The notes under the pieces: generated by a model
Database searches by the model: none
Told to the model about the DNA's origin: nothing
Seen by the model: the letters and a program-made list of their open reading frames with translations, nothing else
Assembly: GCA_031308135.1 (NCBI GenBank)
Contig: JAHLJT010000631.1
Coordinates: 178,986,184-179,050,183 of the forward strand
Direction of reading: 5' to 3'
Origin: Acheta domesticus
Lineage: Eukaryota > Arthropoda > Insecta > Orthoptera > Gryllidae
Length of the DNA: 64,000 nucleotides
Shown here: piece by piece, positions 1-11,871 of the stretch
How the letters are laid out: each line of letters opens with the position of its first letter
Position numbering within the stretch: position 1 is the first letter of the stretch
Made by a program: the position numbers and the translations under genes

Positions 1-554
1 ATGCATGTGCAGCCTTCCTCATTTATAAAACCACGAGCCGGGACTGTTCACAAATGTCCTTGTATGTTTCAATGTGGTAAAAATATATTGTTTATTGAAT
101 TGTTTTCTACTATTTACCTTTATTAAATGAATTTACTATAAATAACACTTCACGACTGTTATTTTGATTCAAGTGCTTATTATAAGCAAAAATTATGAGC
201 CTGCATGTCATCTTTATGTATCACTTCATCTATACAAGTTATAGAAACCTATAACAAATGTCTGGGAATATTAATGTAAATATTTAATTCATAATAAAAC
301 AATACAGAGTTAACGTTTTCAATTTGCCACCTGTCATAAACATTGATTAACATAATAATATCAAAACTCGTCAAATTGAACAATTTTTAGTACCGTCGGA
401 CTGAAAATCCCTTTCCGTTTCCACCTTTTTTCGTCTTTTCCGACCATTTTGTTCTGTAGTCCTTTCTTCCATTTCATTTTCGCCCATTTCGTCCTTTTGG
501 TCCCTTCTTGAAAAAGAAATTGCGTTATTGCTTAAACATAATAACCATTTCGAA
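1..554. other. AT-rich stretch without a gene
   Basis: No supported ORF, RNA gene or recognisable repeat is seen. The stretch is ordinary AT-rich intergenic DNA. Confidence 0.5.
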
Positions 555-715
555 CAGACCCGCGACCCGTATTATACGGCCAACCCGTATTATACGGCCG
601 ACCCGTATTCTACGGGTATAATACGGGTACCCGTATGAATGCGGGTGGGTTCGACCCGCACATTTCTGAGACGGGCGGGCGGGCGGGTTGACGGGTCTGC
701 GGGTATTGAGAGCTC
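555..715. repeat. ACCCG/CGGGT palindromic cluster
   Basis: A short GC-rich island in AT-rich DNA. It is built from repeated ACCCG and CGGGT words in both orientations (accompanied by ATTATACGG units) and ends in a (GGGC)n run near 672-690. The alternating orientation gives strong hairpin potential. It resembles the subterminal repeat region of a short non-autonomous DNA transposon, but no clear terminal inverted repeat or target duplication was found, so the family is unassigned. Confidence 0.45.
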
Positions 716-719
716 TAAT

Positions 720-1561
720 GCACATTACAAGCAATTTGTAAACATTATATTTGTGAGTTTAAGTGCTTCAAATAATTTTAAATAAAGTATTTTGAAACCT
801 CAAACATTTTCTGTGAAAATGAGGTTCAAATTTTGCATTTTTAGTAGCGCTAAAAACGCCATTTTCTCTTAAACGGCACATAATTTTTAAAAGAAAATTG
901 CCATTTATGACTAGGTTTTTGTGTTCTTTAATATTCTAAAATTAATGTTTCCGTTCTACATTATAGGAAACCGAAAAATTAAGAAAATGACAAAAAAATA
1001 TACTTTTGTCGGTGATAGATGACAGCTGGCAAGAAAGAGTTTGTGGCAATTCCGAATATCTAGCGAAGACTCAAGGAAATAGAAAACTAATACGGGAAAG
1101 TCTGTGCCATTCTGTATCACCACTAGTTTTGACTTGTCTCTGTGACTTCGTTACTCTGTTCTGACGTCGTAAATATTTACATTAGCGGGAATTTGTTCAC
1201 TTTATTATATTGATGGGAATACGTGCTTTAAATAATGTCAGGTAAATTTTTGCAAGGACTCAACCGTTATCTGTGAAAATTAGCTCAAAATTCCGCATTT
1301 TCAGAAACGTTTAAACGTCATTTTCTTCAAAACGGCTCCAAATTTTTCAAAGAAAACTGCCAATTAGAACGAAGTTTTACTGTTCTGTAATATTCCAAAA
1401 TTAATATTTCCGTTCTAGCATTAAGAAACCAAAAATTAAGAAAATGTCAAAAAAATGTACTTTGGGCGGCGATGGATGGCAGCTGACACGAAAAGCTAGC
1501 CCTGACCCAAGAAAATAGGAAACTAATACGGGAAAGTCTGTGCCATTCTGTAGCACTACTA
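720..1561 (+). mobile_element. HLE family, two tandem 3' units
   Basis: Two successive copies of the 3' part of the Helitron-like family described at 52319-53954. Each contains the motif 'ctgtgaaaa(t/a)..ctcaaa' followed by a terminal segment ending GTGCCATTCTGTA(G/T)(C/A)CAC and then C-A-C-T-A-G. The first ends CTAG at 1123-1126 and is followed by T; the second ends with a mutated CTAC near 1558-1561. The terminal GTGC...GCAC inverted repeat forms a small hairpin just before the end. Confidence 0.55.
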
Positions 1562-1630
1562 CTTTAATTATTTTACATTATTTTTATATTCTTTTTGACT
1601 TAAAAGGCTTTGAATATATGTTTGTTTAAG

Positions 1631-2010
1631 TTTTACTATATGTACGTACGTATAGTACAGGGAAAGTTATGTAATGCTGCGCGAAAAAGCGGGAGATTAT
1701 TTGCAGGAAAACTCTTATTACAGGCCCCTGGTAACAAAATAGTGGATAAATCCAGTTGCTAAATTAAGAAAAAACGTAACACGTGGTGCAGCCAGAATCC
1801 ATATTTTGTGGATCCTTGATACCCAAAAACCAATTGAAAGCAAAACGTCTGTCCGTCCGTCCGTCCTTTCTCCAAAATTGATATTCCCCGATCGATCTGA
1901 ATATTCTCTCGGCCTTGTTTCTACACTTGTTTTGTGATATCTTGCCAGCACTTACAACGTCGATCCACGTTAGCTAATATTTAAAGCCAGATTTTCACTC
2001 AAAAATAAAC
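1631..2010 (+). mobile_element. HLE family, 5' portion
   Basis: This shares 'gggaaagttatgtaatgctg', 'cagttgctaaattaagaaaaa', 'gtggtgcagccagaatcc' and a (GTCC)n run with the copy at 52319. It begins with a short near-palindrome (gtacgtacgtatagtac) like the 5' hairpin of the other copies. It has no coding capacity. The boundary to the BEL LTR near 2250 is unclear. Confidence 0.5.
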
Positions 2011-2249
2011 TTAACCATTTTAATAAAAAGTCAATGGGAGAACAGATTCATACACAACATTGTTCCATAGAAAACAGCAAATTGAAAAATGTGTCGCTTA
2101 CAACGTTGTTCCAGGCGGCGCTTCATTTGTCTTCCTATAGGAACAAGATTTATCCTCTATTTCGATATCAAAACCTAACAATACGTTTTTTGTGACGAAA
2201 ACCGCTGATTTCCACTGCAGAACTACAATTCTTTCTATTTACCACGTAA

Positions 2250-2580
2250 GTACGTAGACAGTGAGAAGAGCGTGGCGGTTCGCAGGAGTGGCGTGGAATG
2301 CGGAACAGAGCAATACGTCTGTCTGCGAGGACAAGCATTATCCAACTGGTCTTTGTGAGCACTAGGCAGAGCATGAGAAACAGGTGACGTGATTGAGGGG
2401 TGCGACACCGCGCTACTGATGGCAATGTGGGCGGTAGACCTGTGGAAAGTTGAGACTTGCAAATCACCCAGGACGCGTTCGGGAAGTGTCGCATCCTAGC
2501 GGACTTGGTAGAAACCAGCTGAATAGAGTGACATAAAATACGGATAGAAATGTGCAAAGCTTCTTTTAAGTAATACACTG

Positions 2581-2635
<55 letters not shown>

Positions 2636-2662
2636 GCATGCACAAGCTTGCTTGCTCCAACA
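2250..2662 (-). repeat. Truncated 3' LTR of the BEL element with (TA)n
   Basis: This aligns with 13956 down to about 13570 in the 5' LTR (shared words include 'ttcgggaagtgtcgcatcct' and 'gcttgcttgctccaaca'). The (TA)n run at 2585-2632 is expanded relative to the 5' LTR, which keeps only a few TA units. Homology fades near 2250, so roughly two thirds of the LTR is missing. Confidence 0.75.
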
Positions 2663-3034
2663 GAGGCTAAAGGATGCGAAGCGTAAAAGAAAGAGGACAC
2701 CTCAACGAGGTGGCAAGCTCGGAAACGCAAAATGGATTGCGAGGGCTCTGCGAAACAGAGCGGCGTAGTTGCTGTTAGTAGAGTATGTTTCCGTAAGTGG
2801 GAGGCTCCAAATACTTAATGCAGAATGACGTTCTAAACTAACCTAACATAGCATTTTAAATTACCTTAAATTGAACTAATCTAACATGACACAGATTAAT
2901 TTAAATTAAGCAATGGAGAAAACAAGTATTTACAATCTAACCTAAACACGTATTATTTACAACTTAACCTAAGCACAAATAAAAAGACATGACCCTAGAT
3001 TAGAAATAACTACTAAATACACTGAAGGGTGTCC

Positions 3035-3487
3035 TTACTCCTGAATAGGACGAGGGAACAGGCGATTGATATGTCTGAGGAAGGAGCCAGCCGTCGTTTT
3101 AACCTCAACAGTTCTGACGCGTCCATCACGCGCAGGGAAGAGCTGAGTGATTACACTCAACCTCCACTGAAGAGGGGGGAGATTGTCGTCTATTAGCAGA
3201 ACGAGAGTATCTACCTTTATGTTGGGAGATGCAGTTGTCCATTTGAAACCTTGCTGTAATGTCAGTAAATACTCCTTAGTTCGTTTTCTCCAAATGGAGG
3301 AGAGTGCATGCTGGACGTGATCCCAATGGGAACGTAAAGATAGCTGTTTCAGTTCACTGGAGTCAGGTAAGGCCGTAAGTGGTCTACATATTAAGAAGTG
3401 GCCAGGTGTGAGGTAGTTGAACTCAGATGGATCATCTGTTGGACGTATGAGAGGCCTAGAATTCAGAATGGCCTCAACATGTGTCAT
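3035..3487 (-). pseudogene. BEL pol C-terminal domain (DUF5641-like)
   Basis: An open stretch of 150 codons follows the integrase after a frameshift. It contains the features typical of the BEL pol tail: 'NSRPL' near the start, 'YLLTLQQ', 'LVLLIDDNLPP..WRL', and 'DGRVRTVEVKT..G...R.INRLFP'. In BEL/Pao polyproteins this segment follows the DDE integrase and forms the chromodomain-like C-terminus. The stop at 3035 looks like the natural polyprotein end, since 3' untranslated sequence and the LTR follow. Confidence 0.85.
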
Positions 3488-3502
3488 AGGTGTTAGAGGT
3501 CC

Positions 3503-4987
3503 TCATAAGAGAGTGGTTTCACCTAACTCTTTCAATAAGTGGCGTTTTAAAATTTTGATGCCAGCTTCCCAAATGCCTCCAACGTGAGGAGATCTGGGTG
3601 GAATGAAGTGCCAGCTAATATGAGAATTAGCGCAGAATTCAGTTATCTCTCTTTGAAAGGCTAGAGATTGAAACAACTCATGAAGCGCACTTAAATGCTT
3701 GTTTGCTCCTACGAAAGTGGTGGCATTGTCTGAATGAATTGTGGTGGGGAGGCCACGTCGAGAGACGAAACGCCTTAATGCCATTATGAAGGCTTGTGAA
3801 TTTAAGGAGGAGAAAATTTCAATATGAACGGCCTTAGTGACCATGCAGGTGAATAGTGCAAGATAAACCTTGACACGGGATTTGCCACAAACTCCGAGTT
3901 TTAACCAGAAATGGCCTGAATAATCCACCCCCACGATTGTAAACGTCGGGGCTGGCGTGATGCGAATGGCTGGTAGATTTGCCATAAGCTGTCGAGCAAG
4001 GATGGGAGCATGCCGGAAGCATGTAATGCACTTTCGTATAACAGATTTAATTGTCCGACGAATTGAAATAATCCAGAAAGTGTGTCGTAAATGAACAGTT
4101 AAAATTTGTACATTAGCATGAGCTAGTTTTATGTGGGCATCATAAATGAGTGCACTAGTGAAGTGATGATGAGAAGACAAGATTAATGGGTGAAGCGTAT
4201 CGAACGGTAGCTTGGCTTCAGCTATTCTGCCACTTACACGCACGCAGCCGTTGTCATCAATGAAGGGATTAGGTGAGTGCAGTCCACTGATTGTGGGACA
4301 AATTGAATCATTATTAAGTGCCTTAATGACAAGGAGAAAATCATGGTGTTGTACAATTTTAACACACGCTGTATTGGCATGATTGAGTTCATGAACAGAA
4401 AGAGGTTCTGCGAATTTGGAAGTAGTAATTGATTTTGAGCTTGATTTTAGTTTGGCAGATTTAAGTGAGTCAATGAAACGATGCACGTATGCCATCACGC
4501 GAAGCGTTTTCTGAAAAGAGCTGTAATATGAACAAATAATTTCATTAAGATACGAGTCATGAGGATTGCAGACTAGTGTAGAAGGATTGTTAATCAAAAC
4601 AACAGTGTCATGTGGCCATGAATTAGAATTGCAGGTTAGAAATTGTGGACCGTGCCACCAAATGTCTAAATTTGACAAATCTTTGGGCTTGACGCCGCGC
4701 GAAAGCAAGTCCGCAGGATTGAGTGAAGATTGAACGTGACACCAGGTGAAGCCGTTAGCATTTACTCTAATAAATTGGGCACGATTACGTGCAAACACAT
4801 TACCCTTAAGAGGTGGTGAACGAATCCAATCTAACAATATTCTAGAGTCAGTCCATAGTAGGACAGAATTGGAAGTAATTTGATGAGAAAGCACCTTAAT
4901 TACTTTAGTGATGGGTTTGGTTAAAACAACAGCAGCGCACAATTCTAATCGAGGAATTGTTAACATGGCGTCACCCTTGTGTCTCAT
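3503..4987 (-). pseudogene. BEL pol: RNase H and integrase region
   Basis: A 494-codon open frame. The first 120 residues carry RNase H-like features (a 'TDSRILLDWI' segment, and 'NPADLLSRG' further on). The middle has an H2C2 zinc-binding module (H-x3-H ... C-x2-C within 'KLAHAN' and 'CITCFR'). The last third is the integrase core with the DDE residues in 'VGVDYSG', 'IHSDNATTF' and 'GGIWEAGIK'. The frame continues upstream in other frames (to about 5430), so it is broken between RT and RNase H. It continues downstream into the C-terminal domain after another frameshift. In a live element this enzyme would insert the cDNA into the genome. Confidence 0.87.
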
Positions 4988-5432
4988 GTTTGGATTTTAC
5001 TTTAGATTTGGCGCAGAGGAGGTTTACAGTATATTGACCATGTTCATTAGCAGAGCGCACATAGATCGCGGCTCCGTAGGCTGTCAGAAAACCTGTGTAA
5101 TTCAATAAATGAATATTCAAATGGTAGAACACATCGTGGTACATTAATTGCAGGAATGTCAATTAGTGACGTAAACACTTCTTGCCATTTAGGGGCAATA
5201 TCGAATGGAAGTGATTGATCCCAGGTGAGTGAGTAATCCCATAACCTTTGAAATAACAACTTACAAACAATTATACGAGTGGATCAAATAGAGAACATAT
5301 CACAGACAACATGGTTCGTTTTGTAAAATTAGTCATGTTAAAATTGATTTTGTCTGACAGTACCAAAGTAACCATGTCAGTCACAGTGTTCCAGGAGATG
5401 CCTAAAGTGGACACTGATTCGAAATCCTTGGA

Positions 5433-6596
5433 TTAAAAAACCTTGTGGTTTGACTTGGCTAAGAGGTGATCTGAAAGATCTGAAAGAACAGAGTTGTTAT
5501 TTGAAGCCCATTTACGTAAAAGAAAACCACCCCTTGATAAGAGGTTGTTTAATTCAGAAATTGTTTGCTTGGCAGTATGCAAATTAGGTGATGAATGCAA
5601 AAAATCATCAACATAAAAGCTTGACATTAAACTTGTGAGCCGATGGCAAAAATTAGAGGATTCATCGGTAGCCAGCTGGTGTAAGGTGCGCACAGCAAGA
5701 AAGGTAGCTGGTTTTAGCCCATACGTGACTGTAGTCAGTGCAAAATCTTGAATGGGTTGAGAAGGTGAGCTTCTCCACAAGACTCGTTGTAAATTCCAGT
5801 CAGAGTGATGCACATTGACTTGACGAAACATCATTTTAATATCAGCAGCAACGCCAATTTTGTTAACTCTAAATTTAAGTAAAAGATCAAAAAGATCGTC
5901 TTGGATTTTACTACCATTTAACAATACATCATTATGAGAGACACCAGTTGTGGTTTTGGCTGAAGCATCAAATACAATTCTGGTTTTGTTCGTAGAACTA
6001 GAAGGTTTAAACACTGGATAATGAGGAATATAATAACTAATGGGAATGCTACAGTTGAGTGCTGATTGCATACGCCCTAATTGAATGTATTCGTTAATGA
6101 AATCATGATAGTCTTGCTTCAGTTGGGGATCCCGTTCAAGCCTCTTTTCAATTGCCAGAAAGCGTTTTATTGCCTGAGGTTTGGAGTCACCCAATGAATT
6201 CAAATTAGAATTAGTGGGAAGTTTCACTGTGTATCTGCCGGAGGCGTCTCTGAAATGCGTAGCAAGAAAATGTGATTCGACAATTTCCTCCTCATGAAGG
6301 ATTGGCCTAAGAAGTGAGATTTCTTCAACTTCCCAAAAGTGTCTGATCTGATCAGGTAGCTCAAAGGGAGACTGAATCAGATTGCAGAATGCTTGTGAAG
6401 GGGAGACGGAAAGTGGGGTACGACCCACAACAATCCAACCTAATTCGGTTTCCTGTATTACAGGGTAGACACCATCAGATCTGCTTCATTTTCCTGGTAG
6501 CAGAGTTTTGAAGAAAATATCTGCACCAAGTAAGAGATCGATGGGTTTGATATCTTCAAAATTGGGATCAGCGTAAGCTTAGTTCACAGGAAGATT
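5433..6596 (-). pseudogene. BEL pol: reverse transcriptase
   Basis: The 331-codon open part (5433-6428) carries the BEL/Pao RT: 'RIVFDAS' with 'LLNG' (motif A/B region), 'AADIKMMFRQV' (first Asp), 'YGLKPATFLA', and the catalytic 'FYVDDFL'. Upstream, 6429-6596 continues the polyprotein with 'IDLLLGADIFF' and 'QETELGWIVVGR', the usual protease-RT linker of the clade, interrupted by one stop near 6487. The catalytic residues are intact, but the chain is broken by stops before and after. Confidence 0.88.
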
Positions 6597-6932
6597 TCAG
6601 TTATCACAATTGAAACTGTGTGAAAATGGGTTAGGAATGCTATCTAAAATGGAGCAAGTGATTTGGCATGAACACTCATTGAGAGCATTGCATGGCCTGA
6701 TCGTTAAAGTAACACTATGAGTGCTTGTCAAAGCTTCTGGACCAATACCAGAAATCGTCACAGGTGTTTTTACCGTAGGTAATTTCTGGGCATTGACTGT
6801 GCTCCACGTAGTGAGGTTGACACTACTTTCAGTGTCAAGAAGTGCAACGAAAGATCTACCATTGTTGGCAACACAGCATACTAACGCTGTGGGGATAAGA
6901 AATGAATTGGTTGATTTGGCAGCATTGCTCAT
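6597..6932 (-). pseudogene. BEL protease (DUF1758-like)
   Basis: A 111-codon segment just after the gag stop. The aspartic protease flap and active site are recognisable as 'FVALLDTESSVNLTT'; the family usually has D-S-G at the active site, so the Gly is replaced here (D-T-E). The following 'ISGIGPEALTSTHSVTLTIRP' matches the second half of the domain. The missing active-site glycine agrees with a dead copy. Confidence 0.75.
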
Positions 6933-6957
6933 AACAGCTGATGAGGTATGTTGATTA

Positions 6958-8155
6958 GTTTAAGGCTTATCACCGAAATGCAAAAGTTTATGATGAAGCC
7001 TTCCGCAAATGGCGCATTTTGGTGTGCAGGAATTACCATGGGTCTTTGGATGAAAACATTTAGAACATCTCCCATGTTTTGAAATAAAATCATAACAAGC
7101 TTTGGGTGTCATTTCTGAAAGTGAAGGACAATCCTTAATTAAATGCTCAGAATTGCATTTGGGGCAAATTGGTGTTCTATTCTTTCCCGTATTGTCGACG
7201 TTGCCTGTTCTGGAGGTATTAGGCTTGTCGTTATCGTGGGATTTAGAATGAGATTCAGTTGAATTATCAAAAATCCTTAAGCTTCTTTAGTGCAGTTCCA
7301 AATATTGAAGTAGGGATCAAATGAAGGGAGATCACTGTCATTTACGGACAATTCCCAATGTTTTAGTACATCTGTTGGAAGGTTTTTAGAAATGAGCGCA
7401 ACGAGTAGCAGGTCTGATAATTCAGTTTGAGCCTTGATGCTCTTAATTGCATTAACGTGTAATCTGAAAAAATCGATTAAATTTTGTAAAGAAGAGGCAG
7501 AGCCTTTTACAAGTTCAGGTGGACTCAAGATTGAGTTTAAGTGAATAGCAACGATAGACCGAGGAGAGTCGTATCTCTGCTTTAACAGTTCCCATGCAAC
7601 TGTAAAGTTGTCATCGGTTATTGGGAGATTATGCAATAAATCTTTGGCTTGTCCTACAAGAGAGCCTGATAAGTAATAAAACTTGTTTGAATCAGGCATG
7701 TCATTTTGAAATTTGAAGCCTTCAAAAAGATTTTTGGGTGTTAGCCAGTTAAGTTGGTTGCCATCAAATGTAGTTAACTTAATTTCAAGCAATTTAATGT
7801 TGAATTTTGAACTTCTGGAAGTACTATTAGAAGGAATTGATCTGTTGGAGGCAGAATCATTTTCAGTGATTGAAAATTGGATACTGCTACAGTGAATGTA
7901 GAGTGCACGTCATAATATTTATTGAGGAGATCATCTGGTTGAGAGTATATCTCGTCAGATGGATTTATATTGTTAGTTAAATCATTAAGCTTTTCAACAG
8001 TTTTGATAAGAGTTGCCTTTCTGACTAGTAATTGTTGACACGCAATTAAGGTAAAGAGGTCATTTTTCTGCAAGAAAATTTGAGATAGAAATGCAATAAT
8101 TCTTTAATTTGGTCATTAAATTAATGACTTTCATTGGGAGCGTTTGCGTCGCCAT
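6958..8155 (-). pseudogene. BEL gag (DUF1759-type with CCHC knuckles)
   Basis: The likely original start is ATG at 8155 (MATQTL...), followed by a frameshift after about 31 codons and another near 7790. The 171-codon stretch 7277-7792 holds the DUF1759-type gag core ('TTFDGNQLNWL..KNLFEGF', 'FYYLSGSLVGQAKDLLHNLP', 'AWELLKQRYD'). Positions 6960-7190 encode cysteine/histidine knuckles ('CPKCNSEHLIKDCP', 'CSKCFHPKTHGNSC', 'CAICGRLHH'). In BEL elements gag packages the RNA. It ends with TAA at about 6960, shortly before the protease. Confidence 0.8.
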
Positions 8156-9322
8156 ATTAAATGAGTGAATTGGCAATTAAATGCACACACAGGATTATAC
8201 TGGAATGATGAATGGATTATTAAGGAATTCTAAAACCCTAACACAAATCTTAATATTAAATTTTCCCCAAAATAAGAACACTGCATGAAAACACACAATG
8301 AAATAAAACACAGAAATACACTTCAAACATGAAAAATACACTTCAAAAATGCCCTTGAAAAAAGACAAGTGGATATACACTTCAAAACAAGCACACATAT
8401 ATGTTGAAACACTTTAAATAATAAAAATTCACTGAGAATTAGTAAGAATTACTAAGAATTCACTAATACTATTAAAAAAATACATACGCTGTTAAATTTA
8501 AGCGTTGTAATACCTTTGGAAGAAAGCAAGCAAATTGAGTAAATTGTAGTAGTTTGATAAACAGGTGTACGTCTGAATGAAGGTTTGCACTCACAATTTT
8601 GTTGAACAGATTCAGCTGCACAAAAACCCAGGAGATGATCAGCTGTGTGATGCAGGATGCTCGAAGCAGGATATCATGTAACATTACACAAATAATATAA
8701 GTATCTTGCATATGGAAATTGAACACAATAAAAAACACTCGACTTTCATGTTATGGAAACAAATACACTTAATTTGTTGATTTTTGCAATGTGCAGTGTT
8801 GCATTCCATGAAATAGATGCAACGATGGAAATTAAATGTTTGAACATTAATGTAGGTTCAAGGATATGAAAGAAAATTGTTTGCTGACGCAAATATCAAT
8901 TTTGTGGTCCCTGACAGGGCAAAAAAGATATACAATGTGGGCTTGAAAAGCTTATGATAGAAATAATTCATGGGTCACTGGTTGTGATTAAAATATGCAT
9001 TAAATGTGAGCAGAGATCTAGCGCCTAAGGAACAAATGACAATTTTGTACATAAAATACATATAAATGATGGAAATTCAATAGCATTGGCACAGAAATAA
9101 GCATTTGCAGGTTCAATTTGTCTGTCTATATATGAAATAGAACAGAGAGTCAACCCAGAAAAAACTAGAATGACAATTTGGTATTTGAAGGGCATACAAA
9201 ACATTAGAATATGGTAATATTGGCTCGAAGAGCATAGAAATAGGCATTTGCTGGTTCTAATATGTAGTTATAAATGTGAAATATGGACAGAGATCAAGGG
9301 CCCGGAGGAGCAGAATGATTGG
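8156..9322 (-). other. BEL leader with degenerate ~130-bp tandem repeats
   Basis: Untranslated region between the 5' LTR and gag. From about 8760 to 9320 it shows a degenerate repeat of roughly 130 bp. Recurring words are 'aatgtga..(c)agagatc', 'gaatgacaattt(t/g)gta' and 'agaaata(a/g)gcatttgc(a/t)ggttc'. No ORF is supported. The repeat may represent copy-number expansion of a packaging or regulatory segment, but that is inference. Confidence 0.45.
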
Positions 9323-9563
9323 GGCGGTTCGAGTACAGTGGACGTTGGTGATTATATTTTTGAACCAAACCCAAACATTCCTCTTGGAGCTCGGACTAAA
9401 ATTAAATTTACTTATAACTACTTCTTAATTCTATTTTCGGAGGACCACCTGGGTTTGGTGCAGGCACAGACCTGCATGGAATGGTAAATTTTAATGTAGT
9501 TTTTAGAATGAGAGGCTGAATAATTTGATACACATATTAATTAAAGAAGAAAGGAATACAATT
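9323..9563 (-). repeat. BEL 5' LTR, inner part
   Basis: This aligns nearly throughout with the reverse complement of 33390-33632, the end of a second copy of the same LTR. It is separated from the outer part of the LTR (13003-13956) by the transposon at 9564-13002. The junction with the leader is at about 9323, where similarity to the second copy stops. Confidence 0.8.
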
Positions 9564-9893
9564 AAGGCGGTTAGAAGCAAAGGGGTGTAAGTGACAAAAA
9601 CGTAGTTTAGAGAAAATGAGCCTTAAAGTTTGGATCAAAATAAAAATTCTGAAGTGTTCTAGAAGCATTTCTAAAGTAATTATTCTTTCTGTTAGTTATT
9701 AATGAACTTACATTTACAATTTCTATGGATTTTGTTTAATATATATTGAAATAGGATCCTTTTCCAAAATGCTTACGTGTACTTACACCTATTTGCCACC
9801 AAATGTGTCACTTTCATCCGTTTTTCTATGAGCGTATTAGATTGGAAATGAACTGAAAATACCATTTTGAGATTCAGAACCAGTTTAATGACA

Positions 9894-9896
9894 ATA

Positions 9897-9951
<55 letters not shown>
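9894..9951. repeat. (TAA)n microsatellite, left part
   Basis: About 18 TAA units. Together with 11414-11457 it formed one microsatellite before the hAT-type element inserted; the last 8 bases (TAATAATA, 9944-9951) are the left target duplication. Confidence 0.9.
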
Positions 9952-9952
<1 letters not shown>

Positions 9953-11412
9953 AGGGGCGTAGCGTCCATAGATATGGGTGATGTGTTACATACCCTGACA
10001 ATATCAGCTATTTTATTTTAAAATGATTGTAAATTGTCAATTTGTTATTTTCTTTTTCTACTACAAAATATTTCATTATATTTCAAACATTGCGCCATTG
10101 AGAACTCGATTCTTCATAAGGATGAACGAATCATTCTGAAATGCCGCCTAGCCTGCGCTGTGAATCAGATGCACCGTGACCTGTCACATCCAGGGTGCCT
10201 ACCGTGGTGCCTACGCAAAAGCGAAACTTTACGAAACTTCATTGTTCTCTTCGGTGTTTGTAAGAGAACAAGGTTAATTAATGAACATTGTCCCTTTATT
10301 TAAGTTTTATTACTTTATTTTAATGCATTCAACAACTGTATATTTGTAGCCAATTTAGGTTAGGGATACTGCTGGTTGAATGCACAAGGGTATGTGATTG
10401 TGCAATACACATCTGTGCCCTGGAATGGCGAGCACCACGCGATCCAGTGCCTACATAATTATGGAGTCGAAATTTTGTGCACAAATTATAGCACGTGAGA
10501 AATAGTTGAAAATGTTTGTAAAAAATATGAGAGGATAGAATTTTATTTAAACAGCCAACATAGGCTCTGTTGAGCAATACAACGGTGGTATAAAGGAAAA
10601 TAGGGAAATTCTGTCACACTTCATTCGAGTTGTATGCATAGAGGAGAGATATATCTCTCCTCTATGGTTGTATGCTTTTTTGGAAGACAAGGGCTAGCAT
10701 TTTCTAGCCATAATGAAAATAGGGGATCATCAAATAGAGAAAATTTTATGTAACATGTAAGTGAAATAATGAAATATGATAAAACTGACAAGGATGATAT
10801 GAAAATTCCAGTATTTCGTGCAATTTCACCATAAATTCAGATTCATTGGATATCAAGTGTAAGCACGGTAATGTCCCATGAATTAAAAATAAAATTTCTA
10901 AAGCCTCGTTTGTCTCCGCCATACTGGATGAAACTCTTGATGTAAGAAGCAAAAAGGACAACTGTCAACTGCTTTTCATTACGTGTCTAAATTGATTGAT
11001 TTTCTCTTTCCTATTATATTTTTATTATAGATCATTGTTTTCCCTTTTATAAATTATGCAAATTCTATTGTGTTCGAAATGATATGAATTGGACAATTTT
11101 GATAATCATTGGGTTTGATAGTGCTCTTTTTATTAAAGTATGAGGACACACATTTATATTTTGCTAGGTCGTGAATATAAGTCAACTTTTTCTAACTTTC
11201 AACCAGTAAACTACATGAAGTACGTGCGGCATTATTACTTTTACTGGATCAGATTTTATTTTAAATATACAATTTATTTGTGTGCTCTAATTGATCAAAG
11301 TGACAGAAATGGTATTGGTGAATGAGAAATATTTAAATTATAATTAAAGTTTTAAATTATTTTCTCATTTCTCGAGTTACATACCCTAAGCTAAAACTCA
11401 GGCTACGCCACT

Positions 11413-11413
<1 letters not shown>
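9952..11413. mobile_element. hAT-type element in a TAA microsatellite
   Basis: The 1462-bp element starts CAGGGGCGTAGC and ends GCTACGCCACTG, i.e. imperfect terminal inverted repeats of the CAGNGGCGTAGC type common in hAT elements. It is flanked by 8-bp direct repeats TAATAATA (9944-9951 and 11414-11421), the hAT target length. No clear transposase remains: a 71-codon minus-strand stretch (10746-10961) and an 82-codon one (10329-10577) are unrecognised. A perfect 30-bp palindrome sits at 10637-10666. Confidence 0.7.

Positions 11414-11457
<44 letters not shown>
11414..11457. repeat. (TAA)n microsatellite, right part
   Basis: Continuation of the TAA array interrupted by the hAT-type element. 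It starts with the right 8-bp target duplication at 11414-11421. Confidence 0.9.
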
Positions 11458-11461
<4 letters not shown>

Positions 11462-11871
11462 TAATTTCACAAGTAATTCATTCTGACTTCAATGTTGTGT
11501 CTTCGCCACTATCTGCACTGGGCTCTTCAATGGCATCTTGAAGCAATTTGTTTCTGGTGTGTGTGTTTTTGATTTCTGTAAAACTGATGGTGGACAGGAG
11601 GTATAAACTGAAGACACTGCTGTAGATTCTTATATTTTGCATTTGTTATTGCAAGCGATGATTCATACAGTAACTGTAAATGTGTGGCTGAAAGTGGTCG
11701 TCCTTTCTTGGTTTTCCTGAGGTCGACTGATTCAAACTGTATGTCTTCGTTTAGAGTATTCTCCTAATACAGTGTGTATGGATGATCCTTTTCTAGATGA
11801 AACCATTGAATACAGCGCATCCCTTAAAGTTGTCTTTGACAAGATCATTCATAGATTGTATTGACACAAAA

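Noticed and set aside
2168..2635. 155-codon ORF starting with Tyr-Ile repeats
   Set aside because: Lies in the BEL LTR and its (TA)n run; no gene.
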